A stretch of DNA of 64,000 bases from Anoplolepis gracilipes (lineage: Eukaryota > Arthropoda > Insecta > Hymenoptera > Formicidae): assembly GCF_047496725.1 (NCBI RefSeq), contig NC_132972.1:3216001-3280000 (forward strand), read 5' to 3'. Made by a program: the position numbers and the translations under genes. A model generated the notes under the pieces. That model had not been told where the DNA came from. It saw only the letters and a program-made list of their open reading frames with translations, and made no database searches. This document shows positions 1 to 13,182 of this stretch, in pieces (positions within the stretch are counted from its first letter, which is position 1; each line of letters opens with the position of its first letter).

Positions 1-18
1 TAACTCATGTGAATGAGA

Positions 19-43
19 AGAGAGAGAGAGAGAGAGAGAGAGA
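19..43. repeat. (AG)n microsatellite
   Basis: A pure AG run at the left edge. It lies within intronic sequence of the nephrin-family gene and generates a spurious Arg-Glu reading frame. Confidence 0.9.
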
Positions 44-875
44 TTGGTACACGAAAAGCTGGCGCTATAAAACAAGAGCGAACGTGGATCGTTCGAAATC
101 AGCAGATTGCGTCGTTTATCACCCAAAATGTCCGAAAATCTATGTATACGATATGCGCGATTTATTCGGAACGACGATTTAGCGGCACGCAACGCTTGCA
201 GTTTTGTTTTTAAGCCACCACCCACGTCACGCTTAGCCGGATACAACCGTGCAAAATTAATGACAACGTGATTACTGTGTGTTGACGACCCCGCTGGGTC
301 ACAAGATTGTCGCGAAAAATTTCAGCCTGGTATATTAGATATTTAAAAATAATATAATATATATTCGGTTGCGTGAATATGTATATAATATGTATAAAAC
401 GTCAAAATACAGTTTTTGAATGAGCGAAAATAAACTCTCCCATGAAACAAGATTCATAAATCTGCTAAATAAATAAGAGAATCTTATCCCTTAATTAACT
501 TTCAGTGGACTAAAATTTTAATTTAAGATTCAGTTAAATACTATATATAAGATATTTTATATCGAAATATTTAAAATTTAAAAAGACGGTTCGTTCGTTT
601 TAATCAAGAGAGAAAATCCATTGCAAATTAGGTATGTATGTAGAATATACTTTGCGATCGTTAATTGTAAGTCGAAAAAACTCTGCATATCGAGTTAATG
701 GTATTGTGTCACTTTTTAAACCATCAAAGTATGTTTGTGTACGATAGAAAGAAACAATGCGCTGTGCGAGTAATGTTTTTACGTTTGTAAATTATGTGAC
801 GTTTATGTTTTTTTTTTGTGCATAACTTTTATTGTTTATTTCTTTAATAGTTTCTTATATATTTGGATTATTTTA

Positions 876-1390
876 TTAGGTTGACCAAAAAATAGTGCCA
901 GCTTTTTGCAGCAGGTGATGTTTTGCGTGTTTTTGTCAATATAAAACACTATTCCCAAGTTATTATATATTGTATATATATTCTGAAAGCTGACACTTCA
1001 AAGATTAAATTTAAAAAATTATAAATCATTGCTTCAATTTTTTTTCATTGACCTTATTTTGAAAATGAATAATAAGAAAGTGTACTTTCGAACAATTATG
1101 TTTTATATCCTCAGAGGGAAAAGTACGGTATAAATCGCGGTAAGAAATCTTTTTTAATGTTTATACCACGTTTTTTTTTCTTTTACGGAAATAAAAAAGC
1201 ATGATTGCTTGAAAATACCTTCTTGTTACTTACGTACAAAATAAAGTCAATTCAAGAAAATTTAACGTAATGTTTTTAAATCATCCTTTGAAGTGTCAAC
1301 CTTTCAGAATATATTTTTTAGCTTAGTGCAGTGCTTGTAAAAAATGTTATCTACTGCAAAGAAAGAGACATAACTTTTTGACCAATTCAA
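876..1390. mobile_element. Mariner/Tc1-like nonautonomous element
   Basis: The two ends are imperfect inverted repeats: TTAGGTTGACCAAAAAATAG on the left, and on the right, read on the other strand, TTGAATTGGTCAAAAAGTTA. The similarity continues inward around TTTGCAG. A second inverted pair lies inside: ctgaaagctgacacttcaaag near 980 and ctttgaagtgtcaacctttcag near 1283. TA flanks both ends (874-875 and 1391-1392), as expected for Tc1/mariner target duplication. No transposase reading frame is visible in the roughly 515 bp, so it is a deleted or MITE-type derivative. It lies in an intron of the nephrin-family gene. Confidence 0.6.
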
Positions 1391-1689
1391 TATTGTATTT
1401 ATTATGGTGAAATAAAAAATAGGTTCTATTTTTATAAAAAAAAAGAAATTAATAAAGAGGATCTTTATTAGTTTGAATATTTTTTTGGATAATTATTTTT
1501 TCTTTTTAAGTATTGATATTAAATTAATTACAATGTTAATATTAATATGGTAGGGACTATATTTGGAAAATTATTAAATTTTAAAAATTTAATAAAAATT
1601 TATATAGTTAGTTATTTTTTAAATCAGTATGATTAACTATATATGTAGGTATATGGATAACTTAGCTTATAAGCTAGTCTCCTAATTTC

Positions 1690-1882
1690 AGATATTAAAA
1701 TTAAAAAAAGTACCTTTAGTTTTTAAAATATAAAATTAATAATTAATTTGTGAGTTAAAGGACAAATTTGTCCTGTGGAATATAATTTAATCTCAAAATT
1801 GTAATATACTGAACTAATTTTTTTATAGTGACTGCACACACAAAAATTTATGAAAATAAAAATTTTAATTCAACACGGTAAA
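1690..1882. mobile_element. Truncated copy of a local MITE-like family (copy A)
   Basis: This segment resembles one half of the palindromic elements at 19362-19719 and 21456-21830. Shared blocks include ttttaaaatataaaattaataattaatttgtgagttaaag, a middle containing ctgtggaat, and tatagtgactg followed by catgaaaat-like sequence. The matching terminus at one side and the second arm are not visible, so it looks like a fragment. It lies just upstream of the first exon in the window. Confidence 0.45.
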
Positions 1883-1981
1883 TCAGCTGATCCGTCCAGT
1901 TCCTCTTTAAAATCGTGTAAAAATTCTAAAAAATGGACGATATTCGAAAATATAACATTTTATGGTACTTTCTCTTTCCAG

Positions 1982-4900
1982 CACCACCGCGAAAGGTAGA
2001 GATCAGCAGTCATCCAAACAAACAGATAATCGAGGTGAAGGTGGGAGAGTCGCGAAAATTAGAGTGCATCGTCAGATCGGCCAAACCGGCCGCCTCGATC
2101 ATCTGGTATCGCGGAAACGTACAGATCAAGGGCGGCGACACCAGTATCACCGCAATCTCCATCCAGGGTGGTAAGTAGCTATCTTGTTACGCGCATTGAT
2201 ATTCAATTACGATAATACCGCGCGCGAATGAATATATCATGGTTATTACGCGACAAGGATCAAATAAGCGCGTTGCACTATACGTGCGTAGATAAGCGCA
2301 GATTCTGCTCTCTAATAACTCGGTATCGTCTAATTAAATTTTGATCAGAATAATAAATAAACGCTCACGAGATAACATATAAAAACAAGTTTTAGTTGGT
2401 GAGAAAAATATTTTAATAGCCTTTCTTGTATTAGCATGTAAATTAGCTCTTTCACGTATCTAATCATGTTTGTTTCTTTTTGTTAATTAATGAGAATAGT
2501 ATATGGAGATTATTATTACAAATAATTATATCAAAATATAAATATCAAACAAGTTCGTAGATTTCATTCTTTAATAATCAATATTTTTATTGATAGTGCA
2601 AGAGGAGTGATAACAGCAGTTATTAACAGAAGATTCAACGTTATATTTTAGTAGATTAATAGTATAAAGGCTATAACTCCCAATTCACATTTGTTATATC
2701 GGGTGACACGTTCATCTAGGAACATATATATCTTTTTTATATGTTATAAAAAATGTGCTAAAAGACAGAAAAATTTGATTTTGCCTCTAGATATATTTAT
2801 GTCTATATATAACATAGTTATAGTTTTTTATTTGTTGGTTTTATTTTTTTATTTATTGTCATAAAAGATAAATAAATTGAATAAAAACTAAAATAAATAA
2901 ATAAGAAAAAATTTGTCTCTCTGCGTTATCTTTTATAGAAGACGAATAAATTAGATTATAAATTACATAAAAGTTCTGTAATTTTAAAAAATATACGCAG
3001 AGATATAATAATATAAATACCGAGAATATAGTGTAGGCGCTTATCTCAACATGATGTTGAGAAGACGAATAAGTAATCTTGAATTTCGCTGGAAGCTATT
3101 TTTTTCTTTTTTTTTTTCGAAGCGCTTACCGCGTCGCGCTCGTAAAAGTATAGCAAGTAAAAAGATTGAGGGGATGTGGGTGTCGAGACGCCTCCCTTTC
3201 TAACGCTGCTTCCAGTTGCCAAGAGCATCTTCGATCGATTCCGTGACACACAATTCTGGCCTCGCTCCAACTACCGAAATTGACGTTTGTGTCTCACGCT
3301 CGCGCCCACCGTTTGCGTTTTTACATTCGGCCGGAGACAACTCGACGAGGCATCAAACGAATTGCAGCATCGTTCAGAAAAGAAAGCAAGACTACAGTAT
3401 ATCTCAATGAAAAGCGTCGATTAGTAACACGAAAGTTAAAAGAGGCTCGTCACGCGACGTGATACCAGTGCTCACAGGGTGTCCGCGAAATATATATAAT
3501 CTAAATTTTTGTGAACGAGTGAGAATAAGAAAATATTCCCCTCGTAATGCATAAAGATATTTCAGTTTTTACTTTAATGAACGAATGGATTTCTGATGAA
3601 TACAGAAATTATTATTATTTCTTGTCATTAAAATATTAATTAATCTAGAGAAAAAGAAAAAAAAAGAGAGAAGAATAGAAGATGCTTTTAAAAGATGATT
3701 CACATATAAGCCTCATTAAGTAATAATATTTTCATATTAATATTATTTATTTAATATTATTACATAATGGAGAATAAAACTAATATTAATATTTTATAAA
3801 AGAACAGGTTTATATATTATACTATGTACATTTATATTATTATATATGTACAAACAAACGTATAAAAGTATCAATATTGCTGCAAAATAAATTTGATAAA
3901 AATTCAAATTGTCTTTGCCCATCTGAAAAAAATTCGTAAAAGGATTATTTAAAATTAGACTTGACTGTTTCGATATTGTAAAAATTCAGCTATGCACGTT
4001 TAATAAATATTCTGTTTGTCTACTATGTACGCAAAATGTGTTTGTACAAAGAAGTAAAAGCACGCGTTTCTGCAGTTATCACGAAGTATAAATCCATCAT
4101 CGGAAAATATAAATAAGTAAACGCGATGAATTTGTAGATATTTAAAATGAAGTTGCTTCGTATTTAGCGGATTATTTGATGGACGGTGAAATGAATATTT
4201 CAGTATTACTTTGTATCGCGTGTCTTTTTTTTTCAATATCGTTTCTTTCGATACAATGTATCATTTCTGTATCGCAGTGTTTGTAACATATATCGTCAAA
4301 AAAAGAACACTTTTATAGTATATTTATAGAAAACATTTATAATATACTTATAGGAAACATTTATAGTATATTAAAATTTCTCTCTTTTCCTCTTGTGAAT
4401 ATAGAGAGCTGCGTATTTATAAAATACATAAAATTTTTCTTTACATGTATATACATATATACATACATATATGGAAAAAAATTAATTAATTAATATTATT
4501 TTAAAAAATAATTAATATTTTTTAAAATAATATTAAATATATATGTATATAAAATAGAATCTTTTTGCGATGGGACTATTTACCATCTTATCTAACATTG
4601 CATCTAACGTTACTTTAAATTTGCAAAAGAATTGAAACAAAGGATGCATCTCCCTCTCTGTAGTGCTCGCTATATGTATGTATATATATATATATATATA
4701 TATCTTGGTTGCGTTATACGTAACAATACACACAGCGGGAGAGCCACGAGACGCAAGTTTGCGCGGAAATAAATCGCGACTGTCGTCGTTTCCTTTGTGC
4801 GCATTATACGATGCTCGAATCTCGCTCTCGTCATTCTAACAACAAATTCTTTCTCCGACTACCTACTACGCATCCAGTCAACCCACGGCACCGTTGACAG

Positions 4901-7900
4901 CCAGGGGCATTTGTGTATCCGGCGCGTCTCCGAAAACTGTGTGGACCGCGTGTGACGCGACGGGAATAAAGAGCCGTGCGTCGCGCTTTCGCGTAAAAGC
5001 TCACCTCGGAGCTTTTAACGGATATTTAAAAAGGAGCGTACCGCGTGAAAAAAAAAAAAAAAACGTACGTGTATTCCTTCTCATAACGTTGCGTATTCGG
5101 CTTTTAATGTAAATTATGCCTCTCCGCGCGCCATTTTATAACGAATAATTTGGTTTTCTTCGCGAGTCTCGAATTAATTCGATATTTCATATATTTTTAT
5201 ACAAATAATTTAATCATAACAGAGTGTTTTGATCAAAAGACGTTGATAAAAAATTGATATCATGTATTTGACTCAACTATGATATCTAGATAAAAACGTT
5301 TAGCGATAAAAAAATTATGCGATCAAATATATTTCTTTAAATAAAAAAGACAATGTTTAATTCCCCCAAACAAATACTTAATTAATTGCAAAATTAGAAA
5401 TGTGTAATGCAATATATGTAATAAAATTCACTTCTGTTGTAATGACACCAAAAAGTAAATTAATCATCCATGTAATATATTATTTTACATTCTTGAGATT
5501 ATCTGATAATATATAAGAGAATAAATAATAATAATAATAATGATAATAATAATATTAATAAACAGAGCGATTAATCTTGCAGATAAGGTAAGAAAAATAG
5601 GTGGCAACGGGAAATTGATCACAATTTCCTACTTTACTGAAGATGATCGAATAATATAAAAAGTAAACAATGATCAAAGAGAAAAAAATGGCTATTTCTG
5701 GCGGCTATAAAAAGCATTATAAAAGCAAATGACAGGTAGTACTTATTACGTGATTTGCGCGGACCATGTTACAGACAAGGAGACGACCAAGCCCGGAGAG
5801 ACGTCCAGGGAATTGCTCAAGTACGACACTCATGGTTCCATTACCATCATGCCTACGGCGGACGATAATGGGATGGATTACACCTGCGAGGCCAACCATC
5901 CGGCTATACCCATAGACAGACCCATGCGGGCGACCATTACACTCTCCGTTTTCTGTAAGTACAACCAACGCATATATGCATATATGCTCACGCGATCGTT
6001 TGTAAAAAAGAAACGTAATGACTGTTTAGATCAAATTAGATACCGGAGTGTTGAATTTTTACTGAAGATATAAATCGATATTAACTCGTAATCTCCGAGT
6101 CTATTGGGCTTCCGAATATAATTTCAGAATCGCGATAAAAAAAAATTAATTTTCTCCTGTTTTTTCTTTATCTTCACGACATTATTGTTTGTATATAGGA
6201 GGGGATATTAGTTAGGCCTCATTTGTATGTAAATGAAAAGTGCTTCCCTTGTTGAAATGCACTTACAAAATAGAATAAGACAACTAGAGAGTAAAGTAGC
6301 ATATAGTTTGTCCAAATTAGAAATAATACAATCTACTTAACCTGAATCTACTTAACATTGTTTTCGCACGAGTGTTACCCAAATTAATATACATTAAGTC
6401 ATGTTGAATTTATTACGTAACGCAATGTAATCTCTTGAAAAGCAGGGACGTGAATTTACATATTTACAAAGAAGGGTTCTTCTCTTAAATTTCGCGTTGC
6501 ACATTTTTCTATTCTTTGTGCTCGGTTTTCAGTCACGATTATCCGGATAAGCTGTCAAATAAATTTCATTAGCGCATCAAAGCTTTCATGTAACGACGCA
6601 TCTTGTTTGATCTTCCGCAGATCCCCCCGGTCCACCGTACATAGAGGGTTATACCGAGGGTGAAACCGTGCAACGCGGTCAGAACGTGGAGCTCGCGTGT
6701 CGATCGCGCGGTGGAAATCCACAGGCTGAAATCGTCTGGTACAGGAACGACGAGAGGATGACGGCTGCCCATCGCCGAGGGGGCGGTATTAGCGAGAATG
6801 TACTGTCATTCGTGGCTCGGGCGGAAGATGACAAGGCGCGCTACAGGTGCGAGGTCTCCAACATCATGAGCGTGCAGCCCATGAAAGTGCAGGTCGACCT
6901 CACCGTACTTTGTAAGTGACAATTGCAATTTACGATTATTATTTTTTTATTTCTTATACATATTTGTTAACTCGGAATAACATCCTTTAATTTGCTCTAT
7001 CGCTGTCTATGATATTTTCAAACATATCACACTGCACGATAGTGATTTCAACGAGCAGTTTAAATATAATCGAAAAAATAGATAAAAGTGAAAAAAAGAA
7101 AATAACTTTATAATTAAAAAAAAAAAAAAAAATCGTTTTATTTAGAGGATTTTAACTTTTTTAATTAAATTTGCGAAACACATTTTTTATATCTATTAAT
7201 TCGGGTTAACATACTTCAGTTCGATCTATCGTTACATTATGCAACATTTTTAAACTCATACTGAATGATAATACTTTCAAGTACTAGTATAAATATAATA
7301 AGAAAAGTAGATAAAAGTGAAAAGAAGGAAAAATACAAATTTTATTCTACATTTTGTGGGTTTCAATTTTTTAAATTGCTCTTGCGAGCAACGCATATTT
7401 CTCGCGAATGATACTTGAAATGTATTTAAGATGTTAGAATATTAATGTCGCGTCTGGTGCCTGTCTGTGTGGCACTTAGCATTACTTTATCGTGAGGCAC
7501 AGTATTGCACACAACTGAGGGTGCACCCAGTATGGACCATCTTTTGCCTTGACGGAACAACCGCATAAATAATTCTGCTTCTCTATTTTCCCCGGGCCCC
7601 GCGTTCACGTTACCTAAATTGAAATTTTACTAACTTTATGCTCGTGTGATATATGGAATAAAGCTACAAAATACCGGTAGCTGACTTTAGCATACTTAGG
7701 GGTAAAAGGTTACGCTTGTCGACGCTGTTGCAGTTATCGATAAAAAGAAAAGGACAGCTTGCTACTAAATTTTTTTGCTGCCAAAAATAAAAATTTATAA
7801 CAGCGAGAGGTATTAGTTTTCCAAAAGTTATTCACGCTTGGTTTTCAGCATGGGATATTTGCTTGGCAAAATGTCAAGACTCTTCTACGAAAAACGCAAA

Positions 7901-9186
7901 TTCATGTGATACTTTTTTTTTTTCAGTATCTCTTTGATCGCTATACATATATATGTACATGCATATGTACGTACATTCTACCAACATTCTTATCCGAATC
8001 TTCCAGATCAACGAACTGATATCTATCGATCTGCTATTTCCACTTTTATAAACCGTCGTCCCTGGTGAGTCTCGAAGCTTTTCACGTTTTTCACAATTTA
8101 CAGTCGCGCCCGCCGGAGTCACCATCACCGGACCGACGGAAGCGAAGGCGGGCGACCAAGTGCTCATTACTTGCACGACGGAGAACTCGAATCCGCCCGC
8201 AGACATAAAGTGGACGGTGGACGGGCGTAATTCCGAGAGCAACGCCTCGAAGACAGAACCGGCGCCGAACGGTGGCTGGATCACCAGCTCGAACGTCACG
8301 TTCAGCATTAATCACAAGAGCCGCAGCATCGTCGTCATCTGCCACGCTTCTAACGTCAAACTCACGGAGAACGTGGTTGGCACACACACCATCAACGTAA
8401 TATGTGAGTCCCTACATATATATATATATATACATATCCTCGTTTCTTTATCGTACGCGTTTCATCGGTCACTCGGTAGAGCAACATACATCGCACTTGT
8501 AGTTAATTTCCGTTTTGCGTCGAAGAATTGTACCGGGTGTCTCGAAATTGTCGTAAGATATTTTACCGGGAAAACTTTTCACAATTGACGCTATTAAATT
8601 TTTTAACTGACACGTAGCAACGGAAATTTCTATTGAAACAAAATTGAAATAAAACTAACAGAGATTGAAAAGTAAAGTTTACTCGCTCTATTATTTATAT
8701 CATTAAGTTTCATAAAATTAATTAACACGTTTTATAAATATTTTCCTTAAAAAAAATAATGTTTCACTATTTTTGTCTATAAACATGAAAACATCCGATT
8801 CAGATAAATAATTTTGCTATATTATTAAATATTTTTTTAAATCTTCTGTTTAATCATAAAAATACGGCTTTAATGTGAAAATATATTAAAGAGAGAAATC
8901 TATTAGAAACAAATTTTTTTTTTTTAAATTAGGATCGTTCAAAATAAAAATAATTATTGGCGCTGCGAAATGAATATTATAATCTGCAGATATTTTCGAG
9001 TATACAATCATAAACTATAAATATCACCGCAAATGCGTCTTTACTTTTGTAAAGCATTTGAGGAAATTGCGTAACGATAATACTATCGGTTACTGCTGAC
9101 ATCTTCGTGACACGCGATGACAAATTAATCGACCGCATCGTCGCGGGGACCCAAAACTTGCATATGCAATACAATCTCACTCTATA

Positions 9187-9254
<68 letters not shown>

Positions 9255-12200
9255 ATTCGCGAATCCAATGGTTAGAATTCATTTAACATATTCGACATAG
9301 AGCGTCATGTTGCACGCATGATACACTCTCGCAATAATACAACCGTAATCGACCGACATTAATTTCCGCCGTAAATAAATAATCCTTGTATAATCAACTG
9401 CGTTTTCAGCTTGTAATTACATGCATTAAAATTACTCGCTATCTCAATATACTAAACAATTAGTTGGTCTTCCAATCAATAATACCGCCCGGCAATCCGC
9501 GATTTAATAACGAATGCTACTCGTGTTCAGTGATGTAAAACTGGATTTAACAAATAATCGTCCCAAAATTGCTGTAAAAGTTTTACGTCGAATGTTAAGC
9601 AGCTTTGAATTTTTTTTCTTTAGACATTCGTATGGTTTAAGAGAAAATTTATTACACGAATCTTTTTTTCTACTCGTCTGTGTATTTTTGCTTTTAATGG
9701 AGGTATACATTTTATTAAACTAGCACGGGGGTATAGAAAAAAATCCGAAATTTATATATATATAATATAATAATAATAAAAAATATTTACTCGGTTCTAA
9801 TTTATCGAATTTTGTAGATCCCCCTGCAAAACTAACTGTTACCGGATACGATGAGAGTACGACGATAGTCGCTGGAACAGTGCTGAAACTCATGTGCATC
9901 GCCACGGCGGGTAATCCATTGGCCACATTAACATGGTACAAAAACGACCGCAAGGTACGTGAAATCGAGCATGTTCGTCGTATAGTTCGTATAGTAGTTG
10001 GCAAATTACACACAGACTAAAAGGCTAAAAACGCTGGGTAAAAGAGCACCTTTCCACTCATATTTAATTAATTACGGAAAAGATAAAATGATGTACAAGA
10101 TAAAATTATGCAACTATTAACTCATCTCATGATTATGTAATTATTTAAATTCAACATACATTTCTCAGGTCTTTTCGGAATTGACAGTATTTTAACGTTG
10201 TCGATTAAACATTGTCGAAAATTATCTTATGCAGATTCTGAAGATTAAACTTCTTGAACTTTGCTCCGTTAATTTGAAATTTTTAGTAGCATTTTGTATA
10301 GATAATCCCAAAGTATAAAACTTGCCTCTTTTACTTTTTATAATTTAATAATTATTAACAGTAACGACGTTGACTCCCATCGCAACTTCTTCGAGTAAAA
10401 ATTAAAGGATTCCGGGCGAAAATGGAGTAATTCACAATTCATAAGAGTTATCCATTTTAGTTATGACTTTATATTTTAAAGGTTCCCTACGAATTATGAA
10501 TTTTAACTCGGTCTTGCTCTTGAACCCTCTTAATTTTTGCAAATGCTTTTGAAAAGAATGGCTCAACATCAATTTACGTCTATGAATACTTTAAGATCTA
10601 CGACGCTGCATAAAATCCATTGTAAAAAATCGCCTCAGAATTCAGACATATTTTTGTTTGAATTTTCAGATCTGGGTGTCTGAAAGTAATTTCAGACAAT
10701 TTGTCTTAATCATCAGGGTCATTTTTCTGAAAATTCAGACACTTTTTTGAAAATTCTGTCTGAAAATTCGAGCAATATAAAGAAAATAAAGAAAACTTTA
10801 AACACTTTGTCCGCAGTTGTTTTTTACAGTGATTATCGTTTTATTAATATCACATTACATATAACAGGTACTTGGAACGGTAAGACAGCGAAATCATGCT
10901 GTCTCCAGCGAGTTGGCGATACTCGTCAATGCATCTGACAACAACGCTCATGTGCGATGCGAGGCGACGAATTCCGCCACCGAGATCCCCCTGATGAAAG
11001 TCCTCGTGTTAAAAGTCCATTGTAAGACACAACTCACTCTCATTCTCATATTTATTATCAAAAAAAATTGTATATTTTTTCTTAATTTTTCCAAATTAAA
11101 TTCTTTTAGATAGAAGAAGAGACATTAAGTTTTTTTTTTTTCCATAAGAAAAGACAGCATGATTAGAGACGATTAAACGACAATGTAATTATCTTTTTTT
11201 AACGACGCATTGTCATCCCCTTTTTTTTCTCTCTTCAGTCCCGCCCGAGAGGGTAAAGATTAACCGCGAGCCTCAGGACTTTCACGCCGGCCAGGAGGGA
11301 CGTATAATTTGCGAATCGAGCAGCAGCAATCCTGCTGCCGAAATGTCGTGGTGGAAGAACGGAATACCAGTCTCTGGCACCAGGAACAGCACCAAGCCCG
11401 GATTACACGGCGGCTATGTGTCGTCCGTCGAGCTTGCGCTCGACCTGACCGAGGACATGAACGGCGAAGTTTACACATGCGAAGCGAAAAACACCGAATT
11501 AGGGAGATCTATCCACGACGCGACGACTCTGGATGTGCTATGTAAGTGTAGATTTAAAGTATATGTAAATTGCTCGTGAACGACAGGTGTAATCTATATA
11601 TCCTGCAAAGAGATCAGCACGCACGTACGTTCGCGCTCGATAAGAGCATTCAACCCGGAAATCTCTCTGCACCAGAGTGCGAATGTATGATAGTATATAT
11701 CTCCTGATATCTCCCTCTGGATCATGTTCGTGTAAATTTCCCTGCATTTTTCGCTGCAAGAGTATATCTCGCTATTATGATAACATACACTCTTGCACGC
11801 GTACGATATTACATAATATTACTATAAATTGGAATGTGCTAATCGATTGAAAAAGAAATGCACAAAATTATTACATGAAATTATTCAAGAGCAAAGAATT
11901 AATTTGCTATATTCATCTTTACATATGTAGAGAAATACGTAGTATATAATAATGCGTCAAAATATTGGTTTTAATAATATTAAATATTAAATAAAGGGGA
12001 AGATGTATATATAAATTTAATTAACTTTTTCTCTTTCTCTTTTACATTTTTTACATCTTTTAAGCGAAATATAGTATAACTTTGCCTTATATATTCTAGA
12101 TTATATATCTATAATTCTATATCTATAATTATATATCTATAATTATATATCTATAATTATATATCTATAATTCTAATATATGAAGATTGCCTATATATAA

Positions 12201-13125
12201 ATTTATCAAATTATTACGCTATTATATAAGCGGCTGTAATAAAGAAATAAAATGATGATATCAGTAAAGTTAATTTTAACAAATACCTAACAAAAATGTA
12301 TTTATATATTCGGGATAACGTGTGCATTTGAAGATGAAATTAAACATGTATCTCCTGATTCGAGGCTATTTTTAATATATTGTTTATATTTCTTTAGACA
12401 AGCCAATATTCTCGCCGTTAGATCCTTCTGAACTAACCGGTCTGGAAGGAGAGCCTTTCGTCATTTCCGTATCGGCAAGAGGCAATCCCAACACGACAGA
12501 GTACACGTGGACAAGGGACGGTCTGCCGTTAGGTAGTAGCGGTAAGAGAATAACCGCCCACGGTTCCACATTAAATATCACGAGATTGGATCGTCACGAC
12601 GCCGGCACGTACATATGCGAAGCGTTGAACAAGGAAGGGACTACTTTTTATCAGCTAAATCTCACCGTGCAGTGTAAGTGTAAATGTGATAATATTCTTT
12701 CACCGCGCGATAAAATTACATGTACAATTACATTTCCGAGATTAACGCAGTAGAAAGAAAAGTATTAGCAATTATCTAATTTTCCATAAAATTGTCGAGA
12801 AGTTTTAAGATTTATTAAAAAAATTTTTTGCTTTTATTTATTTTTTGTTTCTTTTTTGCTTAATTTCTTAGAATTTTAATTTAACATTCCTATAATTTCT
12901 TTTAAAATATGTACATATATCTCTTATAATATAAATAATAGATTAATAATATATGTCATGTTCAAAATATATAATAATAATATTTTTTTTAAAATAACAT
13001 TTTATATAATTCATATATCTTATGTTTATAATATATAATATATTTATCTAATTATACACGGGCTAATTGTAGACTGATTATATTATTAATTATTGACTTT
13101 ATGTCCTTTATGTATACTATTATGC

Positions 13126-13182
<57 letters not shown>

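Larger units (their letters stand above)
1..1981 (+). other. Intron of the nephrin-family gene (left-truncated)
   Basis: AT-rich sequence with no coding exon that I can support. It holds the AG microsatellite, the mariner-like element at 876-1390 and the MITE-like fragment at 1690-1882. It ends with a pyrimidine tract and acceptor (ttctctttccag) at 1981. Confidence 0.75.

Noticed and set aside
13..213. Open frame starting with an Arg-Glu repeat
   Set aside because: It is created by the (AG)n microsatellite inside an intron; no homology or splice context.
4894..5112. CpG-richer open frame in the intron splitting Ig a
   Set aside because: No Ig features, no matching splice phases, and it would interrupt a well-joined domain.
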